Below are positions 11,949-22,979 of a stretch of 64,000 bases of DNA, in pieces. The notes beneath the pieces were generated by a model. It had not been told where the DNA came from and ran no database searches. It saw only the letters and a list, made by a program, of their open reading frames with translations. A program made the translations under genes and the position numbers. Position 1 is the first letter of the stretch. Each line of letters starts with the position of its first letter. The DNA is taken from assembly GCA_016617785.1 (NCBI GenBank), contig JADILM010000004.1, forward strand, positions 310,001 to 374,000. The letters are read 5' to 3'. This stretch comes from Sporobolomyces roseus. Its lineage: Eukaryota > Basidiomycota > Microbotryomycetes > Sporidiobolales > Sporidiobolaceae.

Positions 11949-13674
11949 ATGAGCACGTTACCGGAAGAATACACTCATATCTGGAAGAAGCGAGTTTCTT
12001 GGTTGAAAGTGTTGTTTTTGATCGGGTCAGTCGCTTCGTTCGCTTCCTTCGCTTTCCTCGATACTCTATTCGGCATGAGCCTGATCAGAGTACTTTATAT
12101 AACCGTATGCAGTCGCTATGGAACGTTGATCTCACAAACTCTATCGATTTGGACGGTGAAAGCGAACATTTCGCCCGGTTCGTCTTACTTCGTTCTACTA
12201 TATCATCAATTGTCCCCTTGACAGGAGCCCAGTCTTTCATCTCTGACACATCTTTCAAAGTGCTGCAGATCTGTGTCGACGAATCTTCTGGGCTCAACCG
12301 ACTTTGACAATTCTCCTTTCCTGGTGAGTCCAGCATCTCACTCCGTTCCTTCTGATTCGGCTTCAGCCCGGAGCGCTGACTGTTATTCCTTCCTATAGCG
12401 TCTGCTCTGGAATCCTCTGCTTGCGGTTACATGCGTTGTACGAACGAAAGAAGCGAATCAAAATCGGGTAAGAAGCTTTCTCTCGTTCTTTCGTGTTCGT
12501 CGTTTGAACTGACGCAAGCTTAGCGTATTCCGTCCTTTCACAGATTATTTGCTGTAGTCATCGCTCAATTGACCTTCATGGTTGGCGGAGCTGTTCACTT
12601 TCGTCGTGAGTCTTCCTCCCTCTTTCAGCCGATTCTTCGCTAAACAGATTTTAGCTCAGCTCTTGTCCTCACGCCTATCGCTCGATCTCTAATCGGCTTT
12701 AATGGTTGTATTCCAGTTGCTCAAGCTCGAAAGCCTGGACAAACATTCGACCCGATCTTGATGTTTTGGATCAGCCCACTCGCTGCCGATACGATCATTC
12801 TCGCCCTCACTCTCACTCGAATCCTTACTCTCGTCGAACCCGTCAAGCTTGAGCAAGATCAAGCTGGACTTCCGCCCAAGGACGCACCGACAAGAATCGC
12901 TTTACTGTACAAGACTCTCGCACGTTATGGAGTTCTCTATTTCCTGGCGGTTCAAGGGATCAACACTGCGACTCTTATCGCCTACGCTCAAGGAAATGGA
13001 GCAGTAAAGAATAGCAAGTCACCTGGTAATATACCTTCCAATCAATCGCCGTCTCTCGTCTCGTCCTCTCCCTCTTCACCGTCAACTCCGCCTCACCCTG
13101 CAGATCCCTCTCTCCACTCCGTGAACAAACTAACTCGACATATCCTCCGACTACCTTCCTCTCCTCAGAGCTCGATACGACTCTCAGCTCAACCGCTTGC
13201 GATTCGAACCAAAGCAAACGAGGATCTTTATCATCTTCCACAACTCTCACTTTCCGGAAGGCTCGACAATCGCTCACCTTACCTTCTCCTCTCGTCAATA
13301 CTCTCCCTCAAACTTCAAGAGAACGTCCTTCGTCCATTCCAATGCTCCTCACTCCTCCCTCTTCACCCTGCAAAATCATCCTCACTCCTCCACCTACTCC
13401 TCACATCCCCGAGTTCTCCCCTCGTCCCTCACCCCTCTCATTTGATCAAGAACGTCGACCTTCCATCACTTCGATTGCATCCACTGCTCGTTCAGAAGCG
13501 CTCGAGCAACCAATCGAAGATTCTTTCTCTTTCTGCGGTACTTCACCGATCGTACTCGAATTCGGCTCTCTCGGAATTGATCGCAGTCAGACGGATAGCT
13601 CATCGACTTGGAGGAGGAGTGGAGGGAGGTTCTCGCTGGCTTCGCTGAGACGTTTATCGAGAATTCTTTTCTAG
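11949..13674 (+). CDS. DUF6533-type seven-helix membrane protein, copy 3, with frame break
   Basis: Exons 11949-12025, 12113-12177, 12269-12323, 12399-12467, 12544-12605 and 12660 onward. The first five have exactly the lengths of the matching exons in sister copies (77, 65, 55, 69, 62). The signature LPEEYTHIWKKRVSWLKVLF opens the model; the ATG at 11949 sits where sisters have the codon after an intron, so the first-helix exon is missing or unrecognised. The stretch after 12660 (GC motif, WISPLAADTIILALTLTRIL, YKTLARYGVLYFLAVQGINT) has lost introns present in copies 1 and 4. After about 12990 the family's last helix (SIAVSRLVLSLF) and the tail to the stop at 13674 are in another frame, and no canonical intron joins them. 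Probably a frameshifted or recently decaying copy, or a sequence error. Confidence 0.65.
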
Positions 13675-14422
13675 AGGTTTCGATTCGTTGTAATCTCTTT
13701 GTATTTTCTCTTCGTCCTTATACTTGCTACTATTACCTTATCTTCACTCGCCTGCGTGCTTTGAGGAGAATGTGCGAACAGAGTTGCGAACCTTTGCGAA
13801 CGAAAAACCTCCGAGTTTTCTCGCTCCTTCACCTTGATTCACCTAACCATCGCCATTTTCGCGTAGCCATCACAGTCGCAAGCTACAAAGCTCCAATCTT
13901 CGCCAGACGACAGCTCAAGCGATCCCTCAGTACGGATTCAATTCTCGCGTTCCCCTCTTTCAAAACACTCTCACTTTCCACTCTTCAACGCCTCCTGCAC
14001 GACTTGTGAGACTGTGTGTACGCTCTTTGAGCTGCAACAAAGGTCTTGTAAGTCCTCAGTCTTGTTCCCTTTGTATGCTGCGCTCTCGTGGGCAAGTTGG
14101 AGATCAAGAGGAACGTGAAGTTGAAGAGAAGCGGAGAAGGCTACCGGTTATCGCTGAGGGAAGCTATAGGATCTGTGAAGGCTCTCTGACACTGACTACG
14201 CGCGTTGGAGGTCCTCGTCTTCGAGTTGGCTTGCTCGCAATTTCTCGTTGTTTATCCACCTCCTTCCTCTGTCGGTAACTGACTTGCCGTTGTTTCGAAC
14301 GCGACAGCTTATCCTGAGAGTCTTCAAATAGCCCACGATATCCGACGCTAACCTCGACTCCCATCGACATCTCCTCTCGACCTCGTTTCTATCTTCACTT
14401 TCCTCCGATTCTCCCTCTCCCA
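13675..14422. other. Intergenic, about 750 bp
   Basis: No gene seen. It holds the 3' flank of DUF6533 copy 3 and the promoter side of the chromodomain gene. Just before the ATG at 14423 the sequence is CT-rich, as is usual upstream of fungal start sites. Confidence 0.5.
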
Positions 14423-15894
14423 ATGGGTCGAAAGCGACAAGCCGTCTCGCCAGAGCCACCTCGAGATTACTCCCAAATGAATCTGATCAAGACCGCAATG
14501 ATCGAAATGCTCGTCTCCCGTCCCCATGCAATTTGGGTTCACTGCGATTTCCCTCCCTCCGAATTGTCGCTCTACTCCTCCACCGATCCTTGTCCCTCTC
14601 CCGTAGTAGGTACAATCGGTATGCCAACGGCCGTCGACCCTTACCTCCCATGCTTGGACGCTTTGAGGAGTCACGCGTTCAAAGCGATTCAACATTCGGA
14701 TCCGGTCAGTCTTGGATTAATCGGCGTGTGGTTAGAAGGGGGAGTGTATAGTAGTGATGATCACCCGGGCTTGTTGGCGATTCAACAAGAGTGGTTAGGA
14801 TATCGTAAGTTTCATCGCAATCACTTTCTCTTCTTTTCAAATCCTCACCTGATTTGAAACCGCTTTCAAATATAGTTTTGGGTCAAACTAGACCACTCAC
14901 TTACAAGAGGGCATGGAATTTATCTGCACCTATACGAGAACACCCAAATTTGAATCGGGAAACCAAATTTGCATGTTTGTTTATCAAACAAATCGGTAAC
15001 GGTTTCGAAGAACGTCGTACAGAAGATGGTACACCGTATGTCCCTGACTTCCCTCCTCCGAGATTGTACTTCACACTGAATTCTCCCTCACAGGATCCCT
15101 TTTGTTCCCACTTCGAATCCAAACGAACGAACTCTCTACATTCGGGATCAACTCCTCCGTCACCCTTCCGCCTTGTACCTAACTCACTCACCTTCCTCTC
15201 CCTCCTCCCCGACTCCTCATTCACCATCCTTCCTCCTCCCTCCCCCCTCCCTCTCCCAAACCCTCACGAAGATTCTGCGTCGATTCATATTCCGCGCCCT
15301 CGAACAACGCCAGAACGATGAAGAAGCACTAGGAATGCTGTGCTTGATCTTATCGAGCTTGAAAGGAGAAGGGGTCGGTATGGGGCTCAAAATGAACGTA
15401 GCGGAAGATCTAGAGATCGACGAGGATTCTTTACAGGCTTTTGGAGAGGAGCAGGAGGAGGTATTGAAAGAGAGGACGGGAGAGGAGGGGGGGAGGTTGA
15501 GGGAAGCGATAGAGCTACTTAGGGGGACGGAAGTTAGATGGTGTGCTTCTTTTTGCGAACTCTCTCTCGCACGGATGAATACTGAATCGAGATTGAACTT
15601 CGCAGGGATACCTCTCCTCCTCGTCCTCCAATCTTTACGAACCCTTCCACTCTCCTCCCTCGTGCACCCACTCCCCCAGAAGAGGAAGAACTAGTCCTAG
15701 CAGAAGGTGAATACATTGTTGAATCGATCTTGGACGAGCGAGTTGAAAAAGGCGGAAAACGGTATTTCGTTAAATGGAAAGGGTACCCGGTAGAGGAGGG
15801 GACTTGGGAAAGTCATGAAGGGTTGGAGGAGACCGAGGCGTTGGATCGGTGGGAGATAGAAGGGGGGAAACCAAGGAAGAAGAGGAAATCATAG
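14423..15894 (+). CDS. Protein with C-terminal chromodomain
   Basis: Four exons: 14423-14804, 14876-15035, 15094-15540, 15606-15894; 425 codons, phases agree. Residues about 362-405 are a chromodomain (EGEYIVESILDERVEKGG, then KRYFVKWKGYPVEEGTWE). The three aromatic cage positions that hold methyl-lysine in HP1-class chromodomains are all present: Tyr366, Trp387 and Tyr390. The protein ends in a basic KPRKKRKS nuclear-type signal. The N-terminal 320 residues contain no domain I know; they include WVHCDFPPSELSLYSS and a GVWLEGGVYSSDDHPG segment and look folded. A chromodomain at the extreme C-terminus differs from HP1 (chromo plus chromoshadow). A heterochromatin or methyl-histone reader role is inference. 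The upstream MGRKR start is the first ATG of the ORF. Confidence 0.85.
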
Positions 15895-16640
15895 GAAGTC
15901 AATTGCGAATCTTATTCTTTATCAGTATCTCTCTCTCTCTGACTTGAACTTGATCGTCGGTTGTGAAAAGGGCTCTGTCGCTATGCTCGAGAGATACGTC
16001 GGGGAGGGTTTACGTCGGTATGCTGTCTCTATTGCGAAACGATCAAAGTTTTTCTTCATAAATTGGGTTTCTTCCTTTCCCACTCTCCTCGCCTTTTTCT
16101 TCCGCTTCGAACGCTGACTGAGATCCAAGTCTAGAAGCCCCTGTCGATCGACCGGAAGTCCTTCGAAAGTCTTCCCGCCGTCCTTTACAATCTTCTTTTC
16201 GACTCGTTCTTTTCACCTCGATCACTCTTCCAAACTCGCTCTCGGCTCAAGTAAACGATTAAAGTGCTCAAACGAATGATCAGCCGAGATCTACAATACT
16301 ACAAGTTTGCCCACTCGCTCAAAAAGCAAGAAATGGCTTCTCCTTCCAGCCATCTCTGCAAAAATGGTTGAACGGTCGGGCTGGATGGAATGTTCTGACT
16401 TCAAGTGAGGCTACCAAGGCTTGTTCTCCTACTATACACTCGCTTTGGATCGACTTCTGCTCGTTTGTGGTTACTCGACCTTCGAATCATCCATCTCAAC
16501 AAAGGTTATCGATATCTCGCCTAGCTGTTTAGACTGAGCAGTTCCCACCTTACGCAAGTCATCTTGTACGCTCAACAATCTGCCTCTGTCGTGTTCAATC
16601 GCTGACTTTCTTCCACCTTTCACAGCTCCTACTTCGAAAT
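15895..16640. other. Intergenic, about 745 bp
   Basis: No gene seen. A CT run near 15925-15940 follows the chromodomain gene. The rest is the promoter side of the surface-protein gene starting at 16641. Confidence 0.5.
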
Positions 16641-18198
16641 ATGCATCGACCAACCTTCCTCCTCGTCTCACTCCTCATCGCACTCAGCACCGTCTCCTCC
16701 GCACTCCCTTCACAACCTTCCTCTTCCTCTTCCTCTTCAACTCAACCAACCGTCCCATTAGCAGAAAGAGGAATCGGAGAAGAGGCTGAACGGAAACTAT
16801 GGAGAAGACAATTGATCAACTCTGGATTGAACGGTTTGAGTTGGACATTGCCGGGTGCTGCACCTACGACAACTAGTACGAGTCAAGCGGCGGAGACTTC
16901 GACGAGAGGGAGGGAAACTTCATCGGAGGAAACTTCTTCTTCCACTTCATCTGTCGCATCTTCCACTTCCGCCTCCTCTTCGACATCGTCAACAAGAAGT
17001 TCCCCTTCCTCTTCAGCTACCGTTCCAACAACACAGGCACTCAAGAGTCGATCGATCGTGTCTTCGGTTACGTCTTCCTCAGCTTCTCACTCTGCCTCTT
17101 CCGCCGTCAACGCTGCTGGTTCAGCGAAGAAGATCAATGCAGTACAAGATTCAAACATCTTCAACCCATCAAACAAGTTATTCGCAGTAGGAATCGTTGT
17201 AATCCTAGCGAGCAGTGAGTCGCTAACTCCTCGCTACCTTCTTTCATTCAACTGCTGATACCCTCGATCGAATTGCGTGTTCAGTCGTCATCTCAATCTT
17301 CATCATAATCTTCATCATCAAGCGCATCTCTCACTCCTCCCGCTTCATCGATCCCCTCGACTATCCCGAAAAGTACCCTCACCACCACTCGTCTTCTCAC
17401 TCTCACATTCTCACCTCCCAACCTCCCTCCCCCTCGACCAGTATCGATTCCTACGATTCACTCGAGAAACAACCTCTCCCTCCTCCTCCTCTCACTCAAT
17501 CCGAACTAGCCCAAATAAAACGTCACGAATTCGGAGCGACTGTTGCAGCAGGAGGATTAGACGGGGGAGGTCCAATCGCTCGTTCGATCGTCAATCGTCC
17601 CCCACTCGCTTCTTTACCCTCAACTCCGCTCCCTCCTCGTAAACAACCCTTCACAAACCTCGCCCCCCTCCCCTCCTCGAATCGATCCCGCGCACCTCCA
17701 CCAGCTCCGCTAAACCTAACCGGTTTCTCAGCTCCGACATTCGATCGACTAGCCCGCCCACAACGTGCAGAGAAACCTTTGCCCTCTTCCTCTGCGTCTC
17801 CCTCTCATCGTCCATCATACATCTCGACTCTCCCGCTCTCGCCAACCCTCAAAGCGACAGCTAGACGAGAATACTTCTCACATCCCAATGAACCCCCTCG
17901 ATCATTCTCCACGACTCCCCAATCTTCCCGTCCTTTGACTTCCCTTCCTCCTCCCCGCTCAAACCCTCCTCACCCAGCAACAGCAACGAGAACGTCAAGT
18001 CAACTATTCCCTCAACCTCCACCGAGACAATTCCATCCTTCACCGAGGGATTCGAGAAGTCGACCATTCTCGGCAGAGTTGGGTCAGATCGTCAAACATT
18101 TACCACCTGCGGGAAAAAATGAGTACAGTGTCAAGAGAGGGAGGGAGAGTCCGTTGAGAGGTGAAGCGTTCAGGAGGGAAGATAGTGGAAGGAGATAA
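16641..18198 (+). CDS. Ser-rich single-pass surface protein (Mid2/Skg6-like architecture)
   Basis: Two exons, 16641-17214 and 17285-18198; 495 codons. Residues 1-20 form a cleavable signal peptide (FLLVSLLIALSTVSS). The extracellular part (to about residue 175) is dominated by Ser and Thr, a typical O-mannosylated rod. One membrane helix spans about residues 179-206 and is itself split by the intron (LFAVGIVVILAS, then IVISIFIIIFIIKRI). It is followed by a basic stop-transfer and a about 285-residue cytoplasmic tail rich in Pro and Ser with PPPPL and PPPR patches that could bind SH3 or WW domains. The layout matches fungal cell-wall stress sensors and Skg6/Axl2-type proteins, but I see no family-defining motif. 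It converges on the Rho2-class gene; wall sensors and Rho2 act in one pathway in yeasts, which is only suggestive here. Confidence 0.8.
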
Positions 18199-18604
18199 GA
18201 TAGATGGGGGTTCTGTGAGGGGACGTTGAGAGGGAAGGGGGGTTTGTAAAGAGATATCATCTTCCATATCGGTGACTAGTTTGTTTGTTTTGTTGTACGC
18301 AATTTTTGCGAAGTTCGAGAATTTCTCTTCTGCTCTGTAACCGAATTCTTTCGTTTTCGTATTGGATCCTATTCTGTGAGTAACTCGCAACGAGAGAAAG
18401 CAACAAGAAGAGAGAGAGAGCATGTTTTTCGTTACTAATCATAAGAACAGAAGTAAATCGTAAAGAACAAGGAATCGACAAAAGCGAGAGAGAGAGAGAG
18501 AGAGAAAACGTAGAAAGAAGGAATGAACAACGTCGTCGAGAGAAAGATTCGTTAAAAAAGAAAAGTCTAGGTATATCCCCTTCTCCTCCTTCCCTACCCC
18601 TCTC
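18199..18604. other. Convergent 3' flanks with GA microsatellite
   Basis: Region between the stop codons of two converging genes. It holds a short GA-repeat near 18407-18421 and a longer (GA)n run at about 18486-18505. No ORF of note. Confidence 0.6.
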
Positions 18605-19163
18605 TTAACAGACGACACAACTCTTACAGCACCCCGCCTCGTCCCTATCCAACTCACTTTTCCTCCTCTCTTTTTTCTCCCCAACTCCATGTCCATCTTC
18701 CCCGTTCCCTCTCACCAACATGGCGGCCCTCGTAGCCGCCTCGAACAAATCATCGACTCCATCATTCAATAATGCCGAACATTCTTTATAACTCCTCGCA
18801 CCTATCCTTTGCGCCATGAATTCACCCTAATGACCATCATTAACCACTCACATCAGCCTCTAAAAAGGGAAAGAGGGTAAGGAAAGGAAAAGGGCTCACT
18901 TGTTCCCTAGTTACATAACCCATCCCACCACCATTAGAATGATGATTCTGATCCCTCAAATCTTTTTTACACCCGACTAACAAAACTGGAATCGAAGGAC
19001 CACACAATTCTCGAACTTCTTCAATCCATTTCACTGAAACGTTCTCTAGTGAATCGGGAGTGTCGAGAGAAAAGGCGATTAAGATAACGTGAGATTTCGA
19101 ATAGGATAAAGGTCGGAGTCGCTAGAAACATCAATGCACCAGCGTCAGCGAAGGTAAAGAGGG

Positions 19164-19196
<33 letters not shown>

Positions 19197-20210
19197 TACT
19201 TCATATTCTTCTTGACCACTAACAACATTTTGAGTGTGCAAGAGGAATCAGTACGGGAGATTAAAGGAGAAGGGAAGAAAAAAATACGAACGCTGTATCC
19301 CATAACGCTAATTGAACTGGTTTACCATCTAACCGAATCTCTGCCACATAGTTCTGGTCAAGCGGGGAAAATGAGAGCAAAGGACGGACGGGAAGTTAGC
19401 AAATACTCCGTTTTGACGATTTCCTTAGCTCGCGGAATCTCCGCCTCTCTCACGCCTCCCTGTCTCCCTCCTCTTCCTTGCCCGTGCGTGACTCCTTGGG
19501 GGCGTTCGAGAATGAAGGTGTTCCAGAGAGAGAGAGAAAATGAAGAAAACTGAGAGAAAGGCTTACCTCGAAAATAGTAGGTTCGTATTCACTCGGAAAC
19601 TCTCCCAATGAGAAGACGCTCAACAATGAAGTTTTACCACACGCTCCGTCTCCTACTATCACTAGTTTCCTTCGTAGCTATATATTCACGAGGTATTCCA
19701 AGGGTTGAGTGAACGGGGGGGAAAAAGAGGAGAGTGAAAAAGGGAGTGATTTGATAGTGAAGATTCGAGGGGGACAGTTGAGAGAGGATATGAGGACGGC
19801 AGAGTAGTCGGTTTGGTCAAGAGAATCGAGAGGTCGGTGGATGAGGGGGAACAGAGAAGTGTGAATTTCGAAATCGGAGTTGCCGAAGGAATCAAGTTGC
19901 ATTGGACGCCGGAACGGGTTGTTGAGCGTATAGTTGGGTGTCGAGTGGTTTGTTCGAGTGGGTAAGGTGGTCATGGAGTGGTCGGGAGACGAGGTTTAGT
20001 GATGAAAATGGGATCGACAAAGTTAGGCGGGGCGAGGGTTGGAGGTCAGGATAATGAGAGGGGATCAAGGGGTACAGAGAGGGTAAAAGCATAAGTCAGT
20101 ATCATCCTCTGATAGTTGAGGGTGTCGAGATGAGGAGTCGTGAGGGTGTGTGCCCTCTCACTAATCAAGAAAGAGGAGGAGAGAGCGAGACGTACAGGTT
20201 CGTAAGTCAT
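18605..20210 (-). CDS. rho2: Rho2-class small GTPase
   Basis: Six exons: 20210-20196, 19677-19567, 19353-19292, 19218-19200, 19121-18900, 18826-18605; 216 codons, phases agree. Motifs in order: P-loop [11 protein letters not shown], effector loop around [29 protein letters not shown] (here the N/TKxD equivalent is CKKD as in Rho proteins), CSAL, and a C-terminal double Cys followed by a CVVC CAAX box for prenylation. The wording around the switch and the KWIEEV helix, and the Cys pair before the CAAX box, fit Rho2 better than Rho1 or Cdc42. Rho2 controls cell-wall synthesis and polarity at the plasma membrane. Exon 1 encodes only five residues and is followed by an unusually long 518-nt intron; exon 4 is just 19 nt. 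Confidence 0.9.
19169..19194. repeat. (GA)n microsatellite in Rho2 intron
   Basis: A run of about 13 GA units lies right beside the donor of the intron that follows the 19-nt exon. Confidence 0.85.
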
Positions 20211-20661
20211 GCAGTTGTACTAGTCTCTCCTATTGTGTAATTAGAAACGAGAGGAATGCGTCGGGCTGAGCAGAAAGAAGCGGGTCAAGAGTGAAGAGAG
20301 AGTGAGTGAGGTTTCGGGTGGAAGAATCTCGAAAATTGGGGCGGTGCAAACGTCAATCTTGCCTGTCTTGTCCGCTTTATCATCTAACGTTGCACCTTGA
20401 GCGACAGAGAACGAACGCAACGAGGACGTCGAAGATAGAACGAACAGGTAAAAGTGATTCTCGCGACGGATCCCTCAGGCTCACTCGTCGCTGGCTAACG
20501 AAGAGAGCATCGACTAGCGATATTACACACAACGATGATAGCAAGAATAGAAAGCGAGAATTACAATGACCGTACAACCCTTTAAATCAATCAATGAATC
20601 ACGAAAACACTTCCCTCAAAATAAAAAACCCGTACACCCCCTATATCCGTCGTCCCGCTCT
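20211..20661. other. Intergenic, about 450 bp
   Basis: Upstream side of the Rho2-class gene and 3' flank of the next minus-strand gene. Nothing recognisable. Confidence 0.5.
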
Positions 20662-22979
20662 TCAAGTATCCCTCGCATCGACCACACCTCCAACCACACC
20701 TCTCATCATCATCACCTCCCCATCTCCACCTCCTCCTCCTTCTCCCCTATAGACTCGACTAACCCCATTCTCTCTCTCCTCATGAGGAGTCGGTAAACTC
20801 TTCTCTCCACTCCCTTCCCTCTCCCCAAATCCCTCCTTCTCCAACAACAACCTCTCGAGTTTGTTCAATCGTTCTTCAGTCGTCGAGGAGGTGGTGGAAG
20901 GGAAAGAAGAGGAAGTTGGAGTACGTGAAGAAGAAGATTGAGAAGAAGATTGATCCATGATTCCAAGTCCGACATAAGCATCCCTCTCCTCCATTGGCAC
21001 TCCCTTCTTCATTAAGACATTCTCTAGCCTCTCCAAACGTCCCTCATATTTCCTCTCGACTTCCAACATGAATCCCGTCATTTTCCGATCCACCAATTGT
21101 TCCAAAACCGTTTCACTCTGTTGTAGCGTTTGTAACAACGTACCAGCTCTCGAAATTTGTTGTTCTAGAGTATTAGTGAGTACTCTCGAATCCTGCAACG
21201 AATCGAAAAAAGTCGAAAACAAGGAAAGGAACGCTGATTTGGATGCTGAATTCGGAGTAGGAGAAGGAGGAGGAGGAGGAGGGTGATTGGGGTGGTGATA
21301 GGATTGTTGTGGAGGAGAGGGACGTGGTGGGTTGTAAGGAGGATGTACGATTTGATTCAATGAAGGTAGGCGAGTTCCGGGACCTTGAGAGGAATGGTGG
21401 AGGGATAGAGGGTGAGAATGGGGTGAAGCGGCGTAAGGGGCTGAGTGAGGTGGGTTCAGTGTCATCGAGGGTTGAGAATGACGTTCTTTCGAGTGAGAGG
21501 TAGACATGGATTGACTGGAAACGGGAGGTAGAGGTGGGTGATGAGAGTGATGTCCTGGACGAGTAGTCGTACGAATTGGGGTTGGATTCGGATAAGGTTC
21601 TCGAACTGAAGGGTAAGCGGCATTCATCGCGCTCGTACTTTGTCTCCTCGAATTCGATGCGTTCGTAGGAGTTCCTCCTCCTCCAGTTCGAGCAGATCCA
21701 ACATTCGCTTCTTTTCCCACCCTCGCTGCCCAACTAGCTTCGACTGGACTTCCGACTAAAACGCTAGGGATTCCAGGTGGTGCACTTCTCATCGCTTCTT
21801 CGTAGGCTGACGAACGGGTCGAGGAGTTGATCGCGAGTGGGGTCGAGGAAGAAGGGGGGAAACTTCCGGTAGAGACGGCGGGAGGTCGATGGCCTCTTCG
21901 TTTCGCTAATCCAGTCCCGCTGCCTCCTCCTTCCATCATCTCTGAGTCGCCTCGTTCGTATCGTGAATTGTCTCGGAGTTTCCCTAGAGCGGCAGCGACG
22001 GATCCAGGAGTAGGTTGATTCGTTCCTCCACTTGCAATCCTCCTCCTCTCAATCTCCCTCTGTTGTTGTTCCCGCATGTTTCGACTAGTTTCGAGAGCAG
22101 TCTGATGTTCTCGAGTTTGAGCATTCGAGGGAGGACCGAGGACATTATTGAGATTCGAAGAGGAAGCGGTAGTTGGTGGAGTCGAATTCGACGAGGAGAC
22201 GGAAGATGTCGAGGATGATAAGAGATTGGAAGCGGTCGTTGCGAGGGATTCGAGAGTTCCCATCGAAGTTCGAGCGCGTTTCGACGAAGAATTGGGAGAT
22301 TCTCGATCTCGATTCCCAGTGCAGAGCTGCCGGTCACGAGTCGAGTTTGGCGAAGGAGAGTTGCGGAAAGGTGGTGAAGTGACTGTCGGTGCGGAAGTAC
22401 GAGTCACGAGTTGAGGTGGTCGAGGATGAGGATTCGCAGGAATTGAAAACGAAGAGCGGATACTTCTGTGAAAGGGAAAGCCCCGCGATCAGTCACGCGA
22501 GACTCGTGTCGATAACGAAAGATTCCGACTCACTCGTTTGAACCCCTCCTCTCGTTGTTAGCATCGTTTGAACTCTCCCCACTTCCTCTCCTCGATCCAT
22601 TTCCACTCTCACTTCTCTCCCCTTCATCCTCATCGCTAGCCCTTCTCTTCTTGGAAATGACACCTCTCTCTTCTACCTCGATGACTCCCGACAATCCTCG
22701 GTGAGAATCGATTCCTTTTGTTCCTCCATTCGAGGACTTTTGAGGATTTGGGATCTCAAAGACTGAAGGGTAGGCATTCCCGTTTCCACCCGTCCCTCCA
22801 GGTGTAGAGAATCTTCGAGGTTGCCCAGTATCGTTCGAAGTGGAGGTGGTCGGGAGGGAAGCGGAGGGAGGAGTTGAAGATGAGAGAGATTGGTTGAGAA
22901 CTGGAGGAAGGGAAGAAGGAGCAGTGTGCTGCTTTGGTTTGAATGGAGGTATAGGTTGGATTGCGAATGTCGAGGTCAT
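20662..22979 (-). CDS. Ser/Pro-rich protein with C-terminal coiled-coil segment
   Basis: Two exons, 22979-22534 and 22465-20662; 749 codons. Most of the chain is low complexity (Ser, Pro, Thr, His), with a basic patch (SKKRRASDEDEGE) near residue 110 that could be a nuclear signal. An ordered segment follows at about residues 540-640: FLSLFSTFFDSLQDSRVLTN, then a leucine-rich helix (TLEQQISRAGTLLQTLQQSE) with a heptad pattern, then EVERKYEGRLERLENVLMKK. Such a segment suggests oligomerisation. The rest looks disordered. A transcriptional or signalling scaffold role is possible, but I recognise no family. Confidence 0.75.

Noticed and set aside
14423..15894. Chromodomain gene as a chromovirus-type retrotransposon integrase remnant
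   Set aside because: No integrase, reverse transcriptase or RNase H motif is present, there are no terminal repeats, and the gene has ordinary spliceosomal introns.
18486..18505. GA-repeat run as a possible CRISPR-like or satellite array
   Set aside because: Simple dinucleotide microsatellite with no spacer structure; similar runs sit at 19169-19194 and 40307-40329.
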